From contig CALWNQ010000004.1 of assembly GCA_944382875.1 (NCBI GenBank), positions 62,001 through 126,000 of the forward strand: a DNA stretch of 64,000 nucleotides, written 5' to 3'. Source of the stretch: an uncultured Clostridia bacterium. Its GTDB lineage: Bacteria; Bacillota; Clostridia; Oscillospirales; Ruminococcaceae. Below the pieces are notes generated by a model. The model saw nothing but the letters and a program-made list of their open reading frames with translations, made no database searches and was not told where the DNA came from. Below are positions 8,859-17,925 of this stretch, piece by piece; within the stretch, counting starts at the first letter, position 1, and every line of letters begins with the position of its first letter. The translations under genes were made by a program, and so were the position numbers.

Positions 8859-9957
8859 GCAGAGCACTGCCCAAACAAAACCAGATCAGTTCTGGCTGTA
8901 TCGAAATCCCGGTGCCGAGAATCGTTCCCGCTGCCCAGCATCCCGCTGTTCCAATCAGAATCCCGGCTGCACTGCCGGCAAGAGACAGAAAGACCGATTC
9001 GAGCAGAAACTCCGCAACGATCACGCCGGAAGAAGCGCCTAAACTCTTTTTGATTCCGATTTCGCGCGTCCGTTCCCGCACCGAAGAAAGCATCGCCGTC
9101 ATAATGGAAAGTCCCGCCACAATCAGGCTGATTCCCGCAATTCCCGATAAAATCAGGGTGACCAGATCTACCACACCGGTAAAAGTATCGGTAAACTGGC
9201 TCAGATTCTCCACCCGAACCGTCCCGCTCTCTCCCAGGCTTGCCTCAGCAGCTGCACATGCCGCTACCCCGGCTTCCTCGCCGGCGCCACTGCGGAACTG
9301 CACCGCGATCCGGTCGAATCCCTGCTGCCCGCTGCACTGCTGCTGCGCCGTATACGGCAGGTAGACAAACGGAGGTACCGTCCCGCCCATCATACTCTGA
9401 AAGATGCTGCCGCCGGTTTCTGCTACTCCGATAATCTTAAAGTCTTCCCATGTGCCCTCCAAACAGAGTGAAACCGTTCGGCCAGTGACGTTGCTCCTGC
9501 CGAACAGCTCCAGCGCAAGCGCCTCTTCCACCATGCACACTTTTTCTGCCCCGGATACATCAGCCGGCAAGATACTGCGGCCATAAAGAAGTTCCAGTGA
9601 CACCATCGCCGGAATGTTGGCGTCTACCCCCCAGATGACCGCGTTTTCCTTTCCCATTGTGCTCTCCGCTTCCCCGTAATTGACAACAAGCGGAGTGGCG
9701 GACTGCACCTGTGGATCCCGGCGGACCGCCTCCAATTCCTGCCGCGTAAGGATGGCCGATACCCCCTCTTCTGTTTGAAGAGTCACCCCCTCCATTCCAA
9801 GGCTTGAAAGCTCAGCAGTAACCGCCTGTTTGCCGGTTTCGCCAATAATACCGATCACCACAACAGAAAAAATTCCAATCCCGATGCTGCAGATGGTCAG
9901 CAGCGAGCGGGAAGGACGGCGGAAAATGCTCCGCCAGGCATCTTTCCAGATTTCCAT
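8782..9957 (-). CDS. MacB/FtsX-type ABC transporter permease
   Basis: The chain of 391 residues has one N-terminal membrane helix (SLLTICSIGIGIFSVVVIGI), a long extracytoplasmic MacB core domain (about 45-260) and three C-terminal helices with the FtsX signature near RTREIGIKKSLGAS. This is the permease half of a tripartite-like export pump of peptides, lipids or antibiotics. It begins one base after the adaptor stop codon. No ATP-binding subunit gene is adjacent, although adaptor-ATPase-permease is the normal order. The 3' end overlaps the AraC gene by 77 bp tail to tail. Confidence 0.88.
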   Translation of the reverse strand: MEIWKDAWRSIFRRPSRSLLTICSIGIGIFSVVVIGIIGETGKQAVTAELSSLGMEGVTLQTEEGVSAILTRQELEAVRRDPQVQSATPLVVNYGEAESTMGKENAVIWGVDANIPAMVSLELLYGRSILPADVSGAEKVCMVEEALALELFGRSNVTGRTVSLCLEGTWEDFKIIGVAETGGSIFQSMMGGTVPPFVYLPYTAQQQCSGQQGFDRIAVQFRSGAGEEAGVAACAAAEASLGESGTVRVENLSQFTDTFTGVVDLVTLILSGIAGISLIVAGLSIMTAMLSSVRERTREIGIKKSLGASSGVIVAEFLLESVFLSLAGSAAGILIGTAGCWAAGTILGTGISIQPELIWFCLGSALLTGAVFGAYPAKRAAELRPVEALRQ

Positions 9958-9958
9958 G

Positions 9959-10954
9959 TCAGTCCTCCGCCATCACAACCGGATCCGAATCGTTCACCTG
10001 ATCCGCATCCAGTATTACCTTTTCATACTTTCCCAACCCTTTTTCCACTGCAACGGCGGTGGAAAGTTCTTTTCCCGTTTCAATATCCCGGCGCCAGGCT
10101 TTTCCGTCCTGATACACATACACATAGGATTGCCCTGTTTCATCCTGTAAAACTGCTTCATAAGGAAGGAACTGATACTCCTGTTCTTCCTCCGCAGCGC
10201 ACTCTGCGCGGACGGTATAGCCGGGACGGAGAACATCAAAGTCATCCTCAATCCGCGCCAGCACCTCCACCACCGTAGTCGATGTTAGCCCATCGAGCTT
10301 TTGGGTAGCTTCGGAGCTGATCCAGGTGATTCTCGCCGCAAATAGACCATCCTCCACAGCTGGAGCAGTAAAGGTAATCCGCTGCCCGATTTTCAGTGAA
10401 CTCACCTGCTGTTCCGGCACCGAGAGCCGCACCCGCAGTCCGTTCATGGAAGAAACCACCGCGGCCGCCTGTGTGGGAAGCCAAAGCTCTCCGGTATGCA
10501 GTGTTACCGACGAAAGGACGCCCTCCATGTTGGATCGAATTTCGGTGGGAAGATTGCCGTCGGCAAGCCAGCTGTTCCCGCCAGCCATATTAAAAACCGC
10601 TTCCGCCGCATCGGACAATAGATCGTCGGGAAGCTGACCGGCATATTCTTCCGCAATCGACAAAAAGGCATTTTTCGTACCCTCTACATCTACTGTTGCA
10701 ATCAGCTGTCCATAGGTAACATACTCCCCTTCTTCCACCAGGACCTGTTTGGGTACAAACGGGAATTTGGGCGTAACTTCCCGTTGGAAAGTATCCTCCA
10801 CTACCCCATCCACCAGAAAAGTGGGCGTATAACTTTCTTCCCGGACGGTAACCAACCGCACTTCCGCCGGATAATCCGCGTAAAAATCCGGAATAAACTG
10901 CAAAATGACGATCAGAATGACCGCAACCGCAACCACCACAACGCTTTTTTTCAT
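9959..10954 (-). CDS. HlyD-type membrane fusion (adaptor) protein
   Basis: A signal-anchor helix at residues 4-20 (VVVVAVAVILIVILQF) is followed by biotinyl-lipoyl-like and beta-barrel segments (PKQVLVEEGEYVTYGQLIAT; GQRITFTAPAVEDG; VLRPGYTVRAECA), as in the periplasmic adaptor family, here 331 residues. In a Gram-positive cell it would extend into the cell wall and couple to the MacB-like permease directly downstream. The start at 10954 follows GAGGAGGAAACAG. A 77-codon upstream in-frame extension crosses the divergent small gene and is rejected. Confidence 0.82.
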   Translation of the reverse strand: MKKSVVVVAVAVILIVILQFIPDFYADYPAEVRLVTVREESYTPTFLVDGVVEDTFQREVTPKFPFVPKQVLVEEGEYVTYGQLIATVDVEGTKNAFLSIAEEYAGQLPDDLLSDAAEAVFNMAGGNSWLADGNLPTEIRSNMEGVLSSVTLHTGELWLPTQAAAVVSSMNGLRVRLSVPEQQVSSLKIGQRITFTAPAVEDGLFAARITWISSEATQKLDGLTSTTVVEVLARIEDDFDVLRPGYTVRAECAAEEEQEYQFLPYEAVLQDETGQSYVYVYQDGKAWRRDIETGKELSTAVAVEKGLGKYEKVILDADQVNDSDPVVMAED

Positions 10955-11062
10955 TCTGTTTCCTCCTCTGAAACTGTGTCTGGGTATAGTGTGCCGAAAA
11001 AAAGGCAAAATATCAGCAGCAACCTCTGCTCTGATAAAATTTTTGTCAAGGAGGAATCGGTT

Positions 11063-11209
11063 ATGAACCTTGTCGCATGCAGTGAACCCTGTCGTTACCA
11101 GCAGGAAGGATTTTGTACAAGGGAAAACTTTAGCACGTTCAGTGCCAAAATCAACGGCTGTTGTTATTTTGAGCCCATTGAACAAACGAAAAAATCCCCG
11201 GTCGATTGA
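11063..11209 (+). CDS. Small cysteine-rich protein, 48 residues
   Basis: The sequence has five cysteines in the pattern C6, C10, C18 and the pair C33-C34 (ACSEPCRYQQEGFC, NGCCYFEP), like the short clostridial proteins often mislabelled hydroxymyristoyl-ACP dehydratase or DUF1540-like. It may bind a metal; the true role is unknown. A strong AGGAGG lies 8 bases before the ATG. The last codons form the left arm of the terminator, and the stop codon lies at the edge of its loop. It is divergent from the adaptor gene and convergent with dnaE. Confidence 0.7.
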   Translation: MNLVACSEPCRYQQEGFCTRENFSTFSAKINGCCYFEPIEQTKKSPVD

Positions 11210-11220
11210 CCGGGGATTTT
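11191..11220. terminator. Bidirectional terminator shared by the small Cys-rich gene and dnaE
   Basis: A 13-bp perfect stem, AAAATCCCCGGTC with GACCGGGGATTTT, and a 4-base loop. The left arm is coding sequence of the small gene, and the dnaE stop codon begins at the base after the right arm. Confidence 0.9.
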
Positions 11221-14200
11221 TTATCGCAGGACAATATTGTCGGAACCGACAAGGGCGGAAAGCGCCTCCAATAGCGGCGTATCACCGCTCACTGCCGGCT
11301 TTCCGGGGGGATAATGATATTTGCGGTCATCCGCAAAAAAGAGCTGTACCGGAACATTTCCAGGATGTGCCGAAAGGATTTCCAGCACTGCCGGCATCCG
11401 CCGGTCATTGACCGAATTCAGTTTGACAAACAAGGTTCCAACCGGCTGGCTTTTCCGGAAGTCCGCAAGGCTGATGAGCCGGTCCGCCAGCACTTTAGGT
11501 GCTTCGTCTTCCCGCACCGACACACGCCCTTCGATAACGAGCGCCTCTCCGCTTTGCAGGAGCGCTGAAAAATCCCGGTAGACAGATGGGAACAGGACAA
11601 CTTCCACCGAACCAGAGCGATCCTCCAGTGTCAGGAAGCACATCATCTGCCCGGATTTGGTGTTCATTGTCTTTTTGCTGGAAATCAAACCGAACAGCCG
11701 GACCGCCTGCCGATCCTGATAACGGCTCTCTTCCGCTGTGATTTCTCCCGCCGCATCCATCCGGTACCGCTGCACCATCGCACGGTACTCATCAAGAGGA
11801 TGTCCGGTCAGGTAAAATCCGAGCGCTTCATATTCCATCCGCAGCTTTTCACCAGGCGGAAATTCGCCCATCCGCGGGATCTGGATTTCCGGCTCGGCAA
11901 TCTCCGCCGCCGCAAATAAATTCATCTGCCCGCCCGCGTGATTCCGTGCGTAACCCGCCGCTGCGTCCAGCGCGGCTTCATGGACTGCCGCCAGCTCTTT
12001 CCGGGTATATCCGAAACAGTCAAACGCCCCGCAGCGGATCAGGTTTTTGAGCGCCTGTTTGTTCAATTCTTTCCCAGCCAGCCTCTTGCAGAAGTCAAAG
12101 AGTCCGGTATAGGGGCCATTTTCTTTGCGTTCGGCAACAATCCGGTCGATGACTGCCCGTCCCAACCCTTTCACCGCCAGAAGCCCAAAGCGGATACTTT
12201 CGCCCTCTGACCGGAAAGAACCGGTGCTGCGGTTGATATGGGGTGGCAGGATTTCGATGCCCAGCTCCTTACACTCCCCGATATATTCAGTGAGCTTGCC
12301 GGTCCAATCAATGACCGAGGTAAGCAATGCCGCCATATACTGCCGCGGATAATGACATTTCAGATAAGCCGTCTGATAGCTGACGACCGAATACGCCGCC
12401 GCATGGGATTTGTTGAAAGCATATTCGGCAAAGGCTGCCATCTCGTCAAAGATATGATTGGCAACCTCCTCCGGGACGCCGTTCGCCACCGCGCCCACAC
12501 ATTCAAAAGTGCCGTCTTCCCTCTTTTTCCCGTGGATAAAGTTTTCCCGCTCCGCCTGCATCACATCGACCTTTTTCTTGCCCATCGCGCGGCGCACCAG
12601 GTCCGCCCTGCCGTAGGAATAACCCGCCAGAGTGCGGCAGACCTGCATGACCTGCTCCTGATAAAGCAGCACCCCGCAGGTCACCCGCAGAATGGGTTCA
12701 AGCAGCGGCGTTTCATACCGGATCTGCTCCGGATGAAAGCGGTTGCGGATATAGGTGTCGATCGAAGAACTGGGGCCAGGACGGTAGAGAGAGGTCGCAG
12801 CTGTTAAATCTTCAATGGAACGCGGCTTCATCGAAATAAGCATCCGCCGCATCCCCGCCGACTCAAACTGGAACACCCCTTCGGTCGCGCCGCGGGAGAA
12901 CATCTCGAAAACGGCCGGATCCTCCAGCGAAATCCGGTCAATACGAAACTCCGGCTCTAATTTCCGAACAGCATGAACCGTGTGGTCGATGACCGAAAGG
13001 TTCCGGAGCCCCAAAAAGTCCATTTTGAGCAGTCCCAGTTCTTCCAATGTTGTCATGGGAAACTGGGTGACAATCGATTCATCGCTCTTGGCAAGCGGCA
13101 CATACTCGTCCACCGGTTTGGCCGTAATGACCACGCCGGCAGCGTGAGTAGAAGCGTGCCGCGGCATCCCCTCCACCCGTTTCGCCATATCGAGCAGCTC
13201 TTTTACCTGCGGATCGGTGTCATACAGCGCTTTGAGGGCTTTTTCCTCCGAAAGCGCCTTGTCCAACGTGATTTTCAGCCGGTTCGGGATCAGCTTTGCC
13301 ACACGGTCAACCGACTGGTAGCTCATCCCAAGCGCCCGCCCAACGTCCCGAACAGCCGCCTTTGCCGCCATAGTCCCAAAGGTGGTAATCTGCGCCACAT
13401 GGTCGGCGCCGTACCGCTGGATGACATAGTCGATCACTTCGCCGCGGCGTTCATCGCTGAAATCCACATCAAAGTCCGGCATGCTGACCCGTTCCGGGTT
13501 GAGGAAACGCTCAAAAATGAGCTGGTAGCGGATGGGATCCACCCCGGTGATTCCCATACAGTAGGCAAGCAAACTTCCGGCACCGGAACCGCGCCCCGGT
13601 CCAACCGGAATATCCTTGCTTTTGGCATAGCGGATGAAATCGTAAACAATCAGATAATAGTCCACATATCCCATCTTCTTGACCACACTCATCTCGTAAT
13701 CAAAGCGCTCCTGTAATTCCGGCGTTATGGTGCCATAGCGTTTTTTCAGCCCACGCGTGCAAAGGTCAGTGAAATACTCATCCGATGTCCGGCCATCCGG
13801 CGTTTCAAAATGCGGAAGCTGCGTTTTGCCAAAGGTAAACTCCACCCGGCACCGCTCTGCAATCGCAGCAGTGTTGTCGAGCGCATCAGAAAAATTCGGA
13901 AGAGCCGCTTCCATTTCCTCCCGGTTTTTGAGATAAAATTCCTCGGTTGGGAACTCCATGTCGTTCTGTTCGTTCACCGTGTGGTTGGTTTGGATACAAA
14001 CCAGCACATTCTGCATTCGGGCATCCTCTTTGCGAAGATAGTGGCAGTCGTTGGTGGCAACAAGCGGAATCCCCGTTTCATCTGATAGCTTCCGGAACAG
14101 CGGCAGGATGCGCTGCTGTTCCTCAATGCCGTGGTTCTGCACCTCAATAAAGTAGTTGTTTGCACCGAAAATATCCCGGTAGCGGAGTGCTGTTGCCTTT

Positions 14201-14664
14201 GCCCCGGCGTAATCCCCGGTGGACAGCTTGCGCGGAATCTCCCCCGCCAGGCAGGCCGAAAGAGCAATTAGTCCTTCGTGGTACCGCTCCAACAAATCAA
14301 GGTCGACGCGCGGCTTGCTGTAAAAACCTTCGATATACCCCGCTGAAACCAGCTTGATGAGATTCTGGTATCCCTGCTGTGTTTCACAGAGCAGCACAAG
14401 GTGAAATGGTTTGTTATCCACCTGGAACACCTTGTCAAAGCGGCTGCGTGGTGCGACATAGACCTCACAGCCAATAATGGGTTTAACTCCTTCTTTCTGG
14501 CAAGCCTTGTAAAAATCCACCACCCCGTACATACAGCCATGGTCGGTAATGGCCACAGCCTCCTGGCCAGCTTCTTTTGCCCGCCTGGGAAGCTCCGAAA
14601 TCCGGCAGGCGCCATCCAGCAGGCTGTATTCGGTGTGCAAATGCAAATGGACAAACGGTTTCAT
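11221..14664 (-). CDS. dnaE: DNA polymerase III subunit alpha, DnaE
   Basis: A replicative-type C-family polymerase of 1147 residues. The N-terminal PHP domain is clear (FVHLHLHTEYSLLDGA). The palm carries the catalytic acidic motif PDFDVDFSDERR near residue 395. The fingers, helix-hairpin-helix and C-terminal OB-fold (RLFGLISSKKTMNTKSGQMM) follow. Firmicutes also have PolC, and DnaE then usually extends RNA primers. It is last in the leftward block after whiA and the thioesterase gene, 41 bp downstream, with AAAGGAGGG before the ATG. Confidence 0.97.
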   Translation of the reverse strand: MKPFVHLHLHTEYSLLDGACRISELPRRAKEAGQEAVAITDHGCMYGVVDFYKACQKEGVKPIIGCEVYVAPRSRFDKVFQVDNKPFHLVLLCETQQGYQNLIKLVSAGYIEGFYSKPRVDLDLLERYHEGLIALSACLAGEIPRKLSTGDYAGAKATALRYRDIFGANNYFIEVQNHGIEEQQRILPLFRKLSDETGIPLVATNDCHYLRKEDARMQNVLVCIQTNHTVNEQNDMEFPTEEFYLKNREEMEAALPNFSDALDNTAAIAERCRVEFTFGKTQLPHFETPDGRTSDEYFTDLCTRGLKKRYGTITPELQERFDYEMSVVKKMGYVDYYLIVYDFIRYAKSKDIPVGPGRGSGAGSLLAYCMGITGVDPIRYQLIFERFLNPERVSMPDFDVDFSDERRGEVIDYVIQRYGADHVAQITTFGTMAAKAAVRDVGRALGMSYQSVDRVAKLIPNRLKITLDKALSEEKALKALYDTDPQVKELLDMAKRVEGMPRHASTHAAGVVITAKPVDEYVPLAKSDESIVTQFPMTTLEELGLLKMDFLGLRNLSVIDHTVHAVRKLEPEFRIDRISLEDPAVFEMFSRGATEGVFQFESAGMRRMLISMKPRSIEDLTAATSLYRPGPSSSIDTYIRNRFHPEQIRYETPLLEPILRVTCGVLLYQEQVMQVCRTLAGYSYGRADLVRRAMGKKKVDVMQAERENFIHGKKREDGTFECVGAVANGVPEEVANHIFDEMAAFAEYAFNKSHAAAYSVVSYQTAYLKCHYPRQYMAALLTSVIDWTGKLTEYIGECKELGIEILPPHINRSTGSFRSEGESIRFGLLAVKGLGRAVIDRIVAERKENGPYTGLFDFCKRLAGKELNKQALKNLIRCGAFDCFGYTRKELAAVHEAALDAAAGYARNHAGGQMNLFAAAEIAEPEIQIPRMGEFPPGEKLRMEYEALGFYLTGHPLDEYRAMVQRYRMDAAGEITAEESRYQDRQAVRLFGLISSKKTMNTKSGQMMCFLTLEDRSGSVEVVLFPSVYRDFSALLQSGEALVIEGRVSVREDEAPKVLADRLISLADFRKSQPVGTLFVKLNSVNDRRMPAVLEILSAHPGNVPVQLFFADDRKYHYPPGKPAVSGDTPLLEALSALVGSDNIVLR

Positions 14665-14705
14665 CGCTTCCCTCCTTTTGGATGCTTAAAATTCAAGAAA
14701 TCTAT

Positions 14706-15107
14706 TTATTTCGGCTGTACTACGAAACCGGTGCCAGTTACTTCCGCCACATGATTTCCAAGCTCATCGGTTACAGAAACGGTATAGTAACCCGTACTTC
14801 TGCCCTGTTTCACCCTTTTTGCTTCGGCGATCAGACGACTTCCTTTGGCGGTGCCAAGGTAGGAAATCTGGCTGTTCAGTGTTACCACTCCGGTCCCGGC
14901 ACAGTTGGAAGCTACCGCAAAAGCAAAATCTGCGAGCGTAAAAATAGCGCCACCCATGACAGCGCCGCGCGCATTCCGATGCACCGGCTTGATTTCCATC
15001 GAACAACGGGCAAACCCGTCGTCCGCCGCTTCAATCACAGCGCCAGCTGCCTCAGTTGCAAACCGGTCACCGTCAAAATACTGCTGAATTTCTGCCAACT
15101 CTTTCAT
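14706..15107 (-). CDS. PaaI-type hotdog-fold thioesterase
   Basis: The protein has 133 residues with the hotdog core of PaaI/YbgC-type acyl-CoA thioesterases: NARGAVMGGAIFTLADFAFA (residues 46-65) contains the conserved G-G-x3-LxD segment with the catalytic aspartate, and VTLNSQISYLGTAKG follows. It probably hydrolyses an aryl- or acyl-CoA in the cytoplasm; the substrate is unknown. Its ATG overlaps the whiA stop codon (ATGA), so translation is coupled. Confidence 0.88.
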   Translation of the reverse strand: MKELAEIQQYFDGDRFATEAAGAVIEAADDGFARCSMEIKPVHRNARGAVMGGAIFTLADFAFAVASNCAGTGVVTLNSQISYLGTAKGSRLIAEAKRVKQGRSTGYYTVSVTDELGNHVAEVTGTGFVVQPK

Positions 15108-16027
15108 TTTCTTTCATCCTTTCTTTCCGCGCGAAGCCGCTCGGCCGCCTGTCGAATCCGCTGCAAACGGTGGTTCACTCCCGACCGGCTGAGCGGCGGA
15201 TTTAACATCTCAGCCAGTTCCCGGAGCGAACACTCCGGATTCTGCAGACGCAGTTCGGCGAGCGGACGCAGTTCCTCATCCAGATAGGAAAGCCCGCACC
15301 GCTCTTTGATATAGGCGATATCTGCCACCTGAGCCCGGGAAGCGTCCACCGTCTTGTCCAGATTGGCTGTTTCACAGTTGGTCGCGCGGTTGACCTTGTT
15401 GCGCATTTCTTTTATAATTTTGATGTCCATCAGTTTCAGGGTGGACTTGGTCGCGCCAATCCAGGTCAGAAAATCTTCGATCTGCTCGCTCTCCTTAACA
15501 TACAGGATAAATCCGCCTTTCCGCCGGGAAATTTTCCACTGGATTCCCGCCGTCTTGCCCAAAAGGAAAACTTCTTCCGCCATATAGGCGCTGGGTGCTG
15601 CCAGTTCCAAATGATACTCTCGCTCCGGGTTGGTAATGGAGCCGTACAACAGGAAAATTCCCCGGAAAAAGGAAGCCGGACAACATTCCTTTTCCAAAAA
15701 AAGCGGGCTGAGTCCCGGAAGCCGGAGCCCAAACCGCTCTGTAATCAGCTCTCGCTGCCCTTCATCCTCCACCAAAACAGTAAAGCGGCCGGTATCTCCC
15801 GATTTTTTATGAAAATCGGTGCGGATTGTCACTACCGTACCGGCTGTCCCCGCCATCAACTGTGCAAAATAATCGGCAATCTGCCTGCTTTCGGTAGAAA
15901 AAACCTGTCCGTCCTGACAAAAGCTGCGGCTGAAAAGCAGCATTCCGTAAAGCTGCGCCAACGCACAGCATTCCCGCCGGATTTCCAGCCGGCACAATTC
16001 CTGCTTGACTTGCTGACTGAATGTCAT
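15104..16027 (-). CDS. whiA: WhiA, sporulation/cell division regulator
   Basis: This 307-residue WhiA has the LAGLIDADG-endonuclease-like N-terminal region (CCPASFFRGIFLLYGSITNP) and a C-terminal helix-turn-helix (LRELAEMLNPPLSRSGVNHR). The family binds DNA and affects chromosome segregation and division in Bacillus and sporulation in Streptomyces. It follows rapZ by 15 bp. The gene normally found between these two in Firmicutes, yvcK, is not present here. Confidence 0.96.
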   Translation of the reverse strand: MTFSQQVKQELCRLEIRRECCALAQLYGMLLFSRSFCQDGQVFSTESRQIADYFAQLMAGTAGTVVTIRTDFHKKSGDTGRFTVLVEDEGQRELITERFGLRLPGLSPLFLEKECCPASFFRGIFLLYGSITNPEREYHLELAAPSAYMAEEVFLLGKTAGIQWKISRRKGGFILYVKESEQIEDFLTWIGATKSTLKLMDIKIIKEMRNKVNRATNCETANLDKTVDASRAQVADIAYIKERCGLSYLDEELRPLAELRLQNPECSLRELAEMLNPPLSRSGVNHRLQRIRQAAERLRAERKDERK

Positions 16028-16042
16028 GGGATCCCGGCCTTT

Positions 16043-16900
16043 CTATTTGGAAATATCCCGGTGAACAACCCGGACATTGTGGTTCTGTTCCGCCAGATAC
16101 TGGTACATCAGCTCGGCAAAGGTCACACTCCGGTGTTTGCCGCCAGTGCAGCCCATTCCGATCATCAGCTGGCTTTTGCCTTCCTTTTGATACAGCGGGA
16201 TCAAGAAGGAAACCAAGTCCTTCAGTTTGTCCAAAAGCTGCCGGGAAGCTTCGCTTTCCATTACATACTGCCGCACTTCGGCATCCAGACCAGTTTTTGG
16301 CTTTAATTCATCCACATAAAACGGGTTTGGCAGACAACGCACATCAAACACCAGGTCCACCTCTGCCGGAACGCCGTATTTAAAGCCAAAGGACATGACA
16401 TTGATGAGCATGCTGTTGCGGATGTTATCCAGAAAGATATTGTTCATCCGCTGTTTGAGCTCATTGGCAGACAAATGTGTTGTGTCAATGATGTAATCCG
16501 CTCGCTCCCGCGCAGGCCGCAGCAGCACCCGTTCGTTGCGGACGGCTTCCCCGATGCCGCCTTTGACCAGACCGAGCAACGGATGACGGCGACGTGTTTC
16601 CTTATAACGGCGGATCAGCTCGGCATCCGAAGCATCCAAAAACAGAAGCTTGTATTCCAGACCTTTGTCCTTCATCTCGTCCAGCTCTTCAAATAGCCCG
16701 TAAAACAGATCGCCGCCTCGCATATCGGTCACAACCGCAACCCGATTGATCTGGCTGTTGCCGGCAAGGCAGATTTCCGCCACCTTGGAGATGAGTTTTG
16801 GAGGCATATTATCCACACAATAAAATCCGATATCTTCGAGCGCATCCACAGCACGGGATTTTCCCGAACCGGACATTCCTGTTACAATCAAAAAATCCAT
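16043..16900 (-). CDS. rapZ: RapZ/YvcJ nucleotide-binding protein
   Basis: The 285-residue protein has a Walker A loop at its start (VTGMSGSGKSRAVDAL, residues 6-21) and the conserved C-terminal RapZ domain with IGMGCTGGKHRSVTFAEL. In E. coli RapZ controls GlmZ and glucosamine-6-phosphate synthesis; in Bacillus YvcJ binds ATP and GTP and affects competence. It lies between murB and whiA, which suits a role in cell-wall precursor balance. The ribosome binding site is GGAAGGGG. Confidence 0.96.
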   Translation of the reverse strand: MDFLIVTGMSGSGKSRAVDALEDIGFYCVDNMPPKLISKVAEICLAGNSQINRVAVVTDMRGGDLFYGLFEELDEMKDKGLEYKLLFLDASDAELIRRYKETRRRHPLLGLVKGGIGEAVRNERVLLRPARERADYIIDTTHLSANELKQRMNNIFLDNIRNSMLINVMSFGFKYGVPAEVDLVFDVRCLPNPFYVDELKPKTGLDAEVRQYVMESEASRQLLDKLKDLVSFLIPLYQKEGKSQLMIGMGCTGGKHRSVTFAELMYQYLAEQNHNVRVVHRDISK

Positions 16901-16920
16901 ATGATCCCCTTCCTTCCGGG

Positions 16921-17823
16921 TCAGCGCAAAAGCTGCACTTCCCGTTCCAGCACAAATCCCGTCTGTTCCCGCACTCTCTGCTGCACCTGCCGGATCAGTT
17001 CCAGAACATCCGCACAGGTAGCATTTCCTGTGTTGATAAGGAAACCGCTGTGCTTTTCACTCACCATTGCACCGCCGACCCGCAGTCCTTTCAAACCGCA
17101 CTGTTCGATCAGAGCGGCGGCATAAGCTCCTTCCGGCCGCTTAAAGGTGCTTCCGGCACTGGGATATTCCAGCGGCTGCTTTTCCCGCCGCCTTTGAAAC
17201 AGTTCTTTCATCCGGGCGCCAATAGCAGCCTGATTTCCTTTTTCTAATCGGAATGCCACCCGGGTAATCCCGTAATTCTTCCCGCTGTACCGGCTCTTCC
17301 GATAGCTGTATTCGAGCTCTTCGCCCACAAACCGTCCAATTTTCCCTGCTTCGTCCACATGCTCGCACCAAGCCACCACCTGGGAAAACTCACCGCCATA
17401 AGCGCCGGCATTCATATAAGCACCGCCGCCCACACTCCCCGGAATGCCCCAGGCAAATTCCAAGTCGCTTAGTCCCGCTTTCCAGGCCGCCGCACACGCT
17501 TTGGACATCGAAGCGCCCGCCTGGCAGACCAGCGTTTCTCCATCGACTTCCACATCAGAGAAATTCTGTCCCAAATGGATCACAACAGCATCCACTCCCT
17601 CATCCGCCACAAGCAGATTGGAACCTTTTCCGAGAAAGACAATGCGTACTTTGCCGTGAAGTGCTTTGACAGCAGCTGCTGCTTCCTCTGTTGTACGCGG
17701 CAGCAGAAAGAACGGCGCCGGCCCCCCAATCCGAAAGGTCGTATACCGGCAAAGCGGCACATTCTCCCGGTATTCACATCCGATACTCTCACAAATTGCG
17801 CGGATTTCGGCTATATTCTCCAT
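16921..17823 (-). CDS. murB: UDP-N-acetylenolpyruvoylglucosamine reductase, MurB
   Basis: This FAD enzyme reduces UDP-GlcNAc-enolpyruvate to UDP-MurNAc in the cytoplasm. At 300 residues it is the short, type II form common in Firmicutes. The FAD-binding loop FLGKGSNLLVADEG, the catalytic serine in YPSAGSTFKRPEG and the glutamate in SEKHSGFLINTGNA are present. It lies 20 bp before rapZ and is part of the same transcript. The start is supported by GGAGG. Confidence 0.97.
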   Translation of the reverse strand: MENIAEIRAICESIGCEYRENVPLCRYTTFRIGGPAPFFLLPRTTEEAAAAVKALHGKVRIVFLGKGSNLLVADEGVDAVVIHLGQNFSDVEVDGETLVCQAGASMSKACAAAWKAGLSDLEFAWGIPGSVGGGAYMNAGAYGGEFSQVVAWCEHVDEAGKIGRFVGEELEYSYRKSRYSGKNYGITRVAFRLEKGNQAAIGARMKELFQRRREKQPLEYPSAGSTFKRPEGAYAAALIEQCGLKGLRVGGAMVSEKHSGFLINTGNATCADVLELIRQVQQRVREQTGFVLEREVQLLR

Positions 17824-17925
17824 AATACCTCCATTGGAAACTGTCGCCCAAAACCGCCGGTAATTCCGGCAGCCTTGGGCGGCAGGACGGCACCAGGCCG
17901 TCCGAATCCGTTATGTAAATCAAAC

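Noticed and set aside
10955-11185. 77-codon N-terminal extension of the adaptor protein
   Set aside because: It crosses the divergent small gene, while AGGAGG precedes the ATG at 10954 and a signal-anchor starts there.
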